This document shows positions 61,601 to 64,000 of a DNA stretch of 64,000 nt, one piece after another. This DNA comes from Ptychodera flava (Eukaryota > Hemichordata > Enteropneusta > Ptychoderidae). The notes below the pieces were generated by a model. It saw only the letters and a list, made by a program, of their open reading frames with translations, was not told the DNA's origin and searched no databases. The translations under genes were made by a program, and so were the position numbers. The stretch spans positions 37,830,747 to 37,894,746 of the forward strand of contig NC_091941.1 of NCBI RefSeq assembly GCF_041260155.1. The letters are read 5' to 3'. Positions within the stretch are counted from its first letter, which is position 1; every line of letters begins with the position of its first letter.

Positions 61601-63270
61601 ATCATGCCAATCGTGCAAACCTATCGTGTATCGTGCAAACCTAACGTGTACGGACCTAACGTGTCTAAAATGTCTAACGTGCATGTCATTTTAGGTTCTC
61701 AACATGGGTCAAAATCTACCATGCCAATCGTGCAAACCTATCGTGTAACGTGCCGACCTAACGTGTACGGACCTAACGTGTCTAAAATGTCTAACGTGTA
61801 TGTCATTTTAGGTTCTCCACATGACTCCAATTTCTATCATGCCAATCATGCAAACCTATCGTGTATCGTGCAAACCTAACGTGTACACGTGTACGGACGT
61901 AACGTGTCTAAAATGTCTAACGTGCAGACTTTTACAGTGTTTAGTCATGCAAGTTTGTCCTACACGTTTGGGTTATATAATGCACGATGGCATACAATTG
62001 CCCATTATAGCTTCAACAATGTGAAACGTGCATTTTTACCAACTATTGGCCATACCTCATAAAGGCATGTGTCGTTCATCTGACAGTGAATACAATGTTT
62101 GACACTCAGCATCCAAGCAGACATCCACATAACTATACGGAAAAATTCTTGTCAATGGTTCTGAGATTACATGTATCTGATTTTCTTGATCAACCCCTAC
62201 ATCTGGGAGAGGAGATGGTAAGAAATTTGACATGCGACTTTTTTGTTTATGTTCCACAATTAAATGTTTTCAAAAAGTTATTCATCCAAAATTCTATGGT
62301 TTCCCTGTATATTCTTATTCGCAAAAGAAGCAAAGTTACAAATTTTGACTCATATTTTTTACTTTTTTCACCACCAACTCGAAAGATGTGAATGGTTTAT
62401 CCAGTCAAAGTTCTTTTCTGTCATGTCGCATTCCTGTAGTATGAAAGGGGTTTGTTGGTGTGTAAGCTTACTTCTACACATTATAGACAAAAATTGCAGA
62501 ATTTCAACAAATAAAAGGTAACTTGTAGCTGTGCAAACGCAGCTATCTGTGGCAGAGCAGGCTGCGTCTATGCAGGTCATCAAAAGGTCGACCCCGCCTG
62601 TTGACTTGGTGGACTTCGTGAGGTCACTGTGCAGTGCAGAGGTGCGACCAAAGTTGGGATCGAAGTGTGAGGCCAAAGGCCTAAACTCGATACTAGTGTA
62701 AAGTATCAAGTGTAAAGTACACTAGTACCGAGGTTCGGCCTTCGGCTACACACTTCGATCCCTGGCCTTTAATCGACAAGCAACGCTGCGCGTAACCTTG
62801 GAAATCCAGCTGTCTGTGGCGGGGTCCCGGGGCGGGGTATGCTGCGTCTGTGCGGTCATCAAAGGTCAACCCCGCCGGTTGATCTTTTGGTGACCCGCAT
62901 AGACGCAGCCTATCCCGCTACAGATAGTTGCGTTTCCACAGTTGGCTAACTAAATGATGCCTGTCACCATGTAGGCATCACAAGACCTCCGTGGTTTTCG
63001 AGACAGATATTCTCTTGAGCAAATAAAACGACAACTTCTGCATTGAACGAGTTATTGGACTTATGTCAGCGTCCAACGGACTGATTAAATTGGTAACCTA
63101 CATTACAAGAGCAATGCAGCCATGCAACCTACACGACAATAGAAAAGTTTGTAACAACATTGTAAAAGGTTGTGCTGAAGGCTTGAGCTATTGTAAAGTG
63201 CAAACATTCTTGTGACAGTTTGCCAACTCACTAACCTGTATAACTTTTGCTTCCCATACATACGGTGCAA
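52661..63270 (-). CDS. Ependymin-related secreted protein, 5' partial, 5 exons seen
   Basis: Ependymin/EPDR1 family members are secreted or lysosomal calcium- and lipid-binding glycoproteins. Minus-strand exons: 63236-63270, 60139-60273, 58438-58618, 54314-54401 and 52661-52727; every joint is in phase. The first carries APYVWEAKVIQ, matching the family's P-x-x-W-E start and ending just before YD. Next are MAYDARNQRIRVVDKV and LFLYQE. Then come GKEYKLNMKTKEC, PFRPVRVPNNATFYGE (a conserved N-glycosylation site), IGS and LWGG. Then follow RYAGSWTLRGCGPVSEVYFS, with another N-x-T, and finally DFFDITAGILDPDIFIPPKE and a terminal C-M. Three of the family cysteines (KTKEC, RGCGP, PPKEC) are present. 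The signal-peptide exon is missing: exon 1 here is entered in phase 1, so at least one exon lies upstream, probably past 64000. About 166 residues are seen. The introns hold large tandem arrays. Such genes are expanded in echinoderms, hemichordates and amphioxus. Confidence 0.85.
55540..57510. repeat. Degenerate tandem array, ~145-bp unit, 12-13 copies
   Basis: The words CAACATCTGTACCAAGTTTC (start marker near 55890, 56180, 56320, 56463, 56608, 56755, 56862, 57004, 57137 and 57280) and AAATATGCAAATTAGCAATT recur about every 145 bp with substitutions and indels. The array ends at 57433-57510 with CCTTGTACCAAGTTCGAAAG and a GGACGGACGGACGGATGGA run. It fills much of the 4-kb ependymin intron between 54401 and 58438. 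No coding frame. Confidence 0.8.
60370..61940. repeat. 117-bp satellite-like array with an internal inversion
   Basis: The unit contains CGTGTCTAAAATGTCTAACG, TGTCATTTTAGGTTCTC, ATCATGCCAATCGTGCAAAC and CAGACCTAACGTGTACGGAC. About 1.5 units are forward (60400-60600), about 2 inverted (60640-60845) and about 9 forward (60905-61935). Neighbouring units are very similar, so expansion is recent. It lies in the 5' intron of the ependymin-related gene. Because 117 is divisible by 3, long frames run through it (39-residue repeats), but indels break them and no start or stop is conserved. Confidence 0.9.
62524..62946. mobile_element. Palindromic MITE-like element
   Basis: Long inverted arms carry CTGTG(C/G)AAACGCA(G/A)CTATC, GGCTGCGTCTATGC(A/G)GGTCA and GACCCCGCC-type blocks at both ends. 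A shorter palindrome at the centre (near 62690-62735) holds two ACTAGT words in inverted halves. The sequence TAACT stands at both borders (62519-62523 and 62947-62951) and may be the target duplication, though the outermost arm bases differ. It is CG-rich against the surrounding intron. Non-coding. Confidence 0.55.
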
Positions 63271-64000
63271 CTGTAATGAATACGAGGAAATGAAGTATTT
63301 ACGTTCGATTCATCCAACTCAAAAAAAGATAACGGAAAATGGCAACTAGCGGAAGGTTGAACATGATTATATTTCATCCGCGTTTTATATGTAGCCAATA
63401 CAAACTGTAGGATTATCAACTAAGTCACATGTCCGAAACAATATGACGGTACAAGACATCCATGGCCAGTAGTAAAACATTCTGCATGTTTTACATTATT
63501 ACATTTATTCATGCACGAAATACATTTTTCACATTTACGGTAATACATTTTCTCATTAAATGTCCTCACGCAATACACTTTACTATCGGGACTTCGTCGG
63601 GAGGGTTGATCCGACATCATCCGGAAATTGGGAATTATCAGGACTCCGTGGGGAGGGCCGATCGGACATCATCGGGAGTTCGGGCTGGTCGTGCACGAAA
63701 TACATGTAAGCTTACATTCTTTACATTTAAAACATATTTTTACATTTTTACGTTTTTTGCATGATAGGTGTGCACAAATTACGGTAATATACGCTGTGCC
63801 GGGACAGTTTTTGTCCATTTAAGCTTTGAACGTTTGTAAGCCCAGCCACGTAATTAGTGCAGACCTCTCATTTGTCAAAGTAAAACATGCATGTACAAAT
63901 GTATTAAACGTAAAGAATGTATTTCTTGCAAGCCCATCTAGACCGGCCCCGATCTTAGAATGTAATTCGTGCAGACCTTTCATGTAATAAAAGTAACAAA
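63271..64000. repeat. Repetitive DNA related to the 117-bp array
   Basis: From about 63455 the sequence shares words with the 60.3-61.9 kb array and its left flank: CATCCATGGCCAG(T/A)AGT at 63458, as at 60333, plus GTGCAGACCT, GCATGATAGGTGTGCAC and several TTTACATTT blocks. A diverged pair, GGGACTTCGTCGGGAGGG and GGACTCCGTGGGGAGGG, is spaced about 54 bp apart. It runs off the window end. No signal-peptide exon for the ependymin-related gene was found here. Confidence 0.5.

Noticed and set aside
61436-61879. 147-codon ORF of 39-residue repeats, with similar ones at 60419-61324
   Set aside because: A product of the 117-bp array. Frames change between units and no start, stop or splice site is conserved.
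60370-61940. CRISPR-like array
   Set aside because: The whole 117-bp unit is repeated with gradual divergence. There is no short repeat with unique spacers, and the setting is eukaryotic.
62057-62257. 66-codon minus-strand ORF as the signal-peptide exon of the ependymin-related gene
   Set aside because: No hydrophobic leader and no P-x-x-W motif. The exon at 63236-63270 fits instead.
1-64000. tRNA, rRNA, snRNA and LTR-retroelement signals
   Set aside because: No tRNA-like B box with cloverleaf, no rRNA or U-snRNA core, and no protease, integrase or capsid motifs or paired LTRs were recognised on reading. A covariance-model scan was not possible here.

Overview
The window looks like nuclear DNA from a marine invertebrate deuterostome. 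The reasons are AT-rich sequence (roughly 60% or more by eye), small exons with GT-AG introns, TACATGTA-type words, many short DNA transposons, an ependymin-related gene, and a fold-back element whose arms are short tandem repeats, like the TU elements known from sea urchins. A hemichordate or echinoderm is my best guess, and an amphioxus is not excluded. No bacterial, organellar or retroviral/LTR structure was recognised.

Four multi-exon genes can be reconstructed by joining exons in phase. (1) A prenylcysteine-oxidase-like flavoprotein on + (12.6-22.3 kb). (2) A divergent B-type mitotic cyclin on - (27.3-30.9 kb), with an E2F-type site in its upstream region. (3) The COQ8A/ADCK3 atypical kinase of coenzyme Q synthesis on + (37.4-47.3 kb), 12 coding exons that join without a break into 605 residues. 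(4) An ependymin-related secreted protein on - (52.7-63.3 kb), whose signal-peptide exon is not seen. A fifth gene is represented only by an ATG-bearing first exon on - at 6.4 kb, behind a CpG-richer stretch at about 7-8.4 kb. The five have no evident functional link and look like an ordinary chromosomal neighbourhood.

Region by region: 1-6.4 kb is mostly non-coding; 6.4-8.4 kb is the start of the minus-strand gene; 10.9-12.4 kb is a TIR element ending about 180 bp before the PCYOX-like ATG; 12.6-22.5 kb is the PCYOX-like gene with TA/CA microsatellites and a 217-bp duplication; 22.8-23.6 kb is a Harbinger-like MITE; 26.5-31.3 kb is the cyclin; 31.3-37.3 kb is intergenic with one convincing orphan exon and one decayed ORF; 37.4-48 kb is COQ8A, whose intron 9 holds a transposon derivative; 49.5-51.7 kb is a fold-back element next to a LINE 3' end; 51.7-64 kb is the ependymin-related gene, with three tandem-repeat arrays and another TIR element in or near its introns.

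The observations most worth following are these. The 1.08-kb element in COQ8A intron 9 keeps the inward-pointing 5' ends of two transposon genes, a RecQ-like helicase and a CxxC protein. The fold-back element has 21-bp-repeat arms around an unexplained core. In the PCYOX-like gene all three reading-frame breaks fall at or beside homopolymers, next to a 217-bp exon duplication whose copies differ only in homopolymer length.
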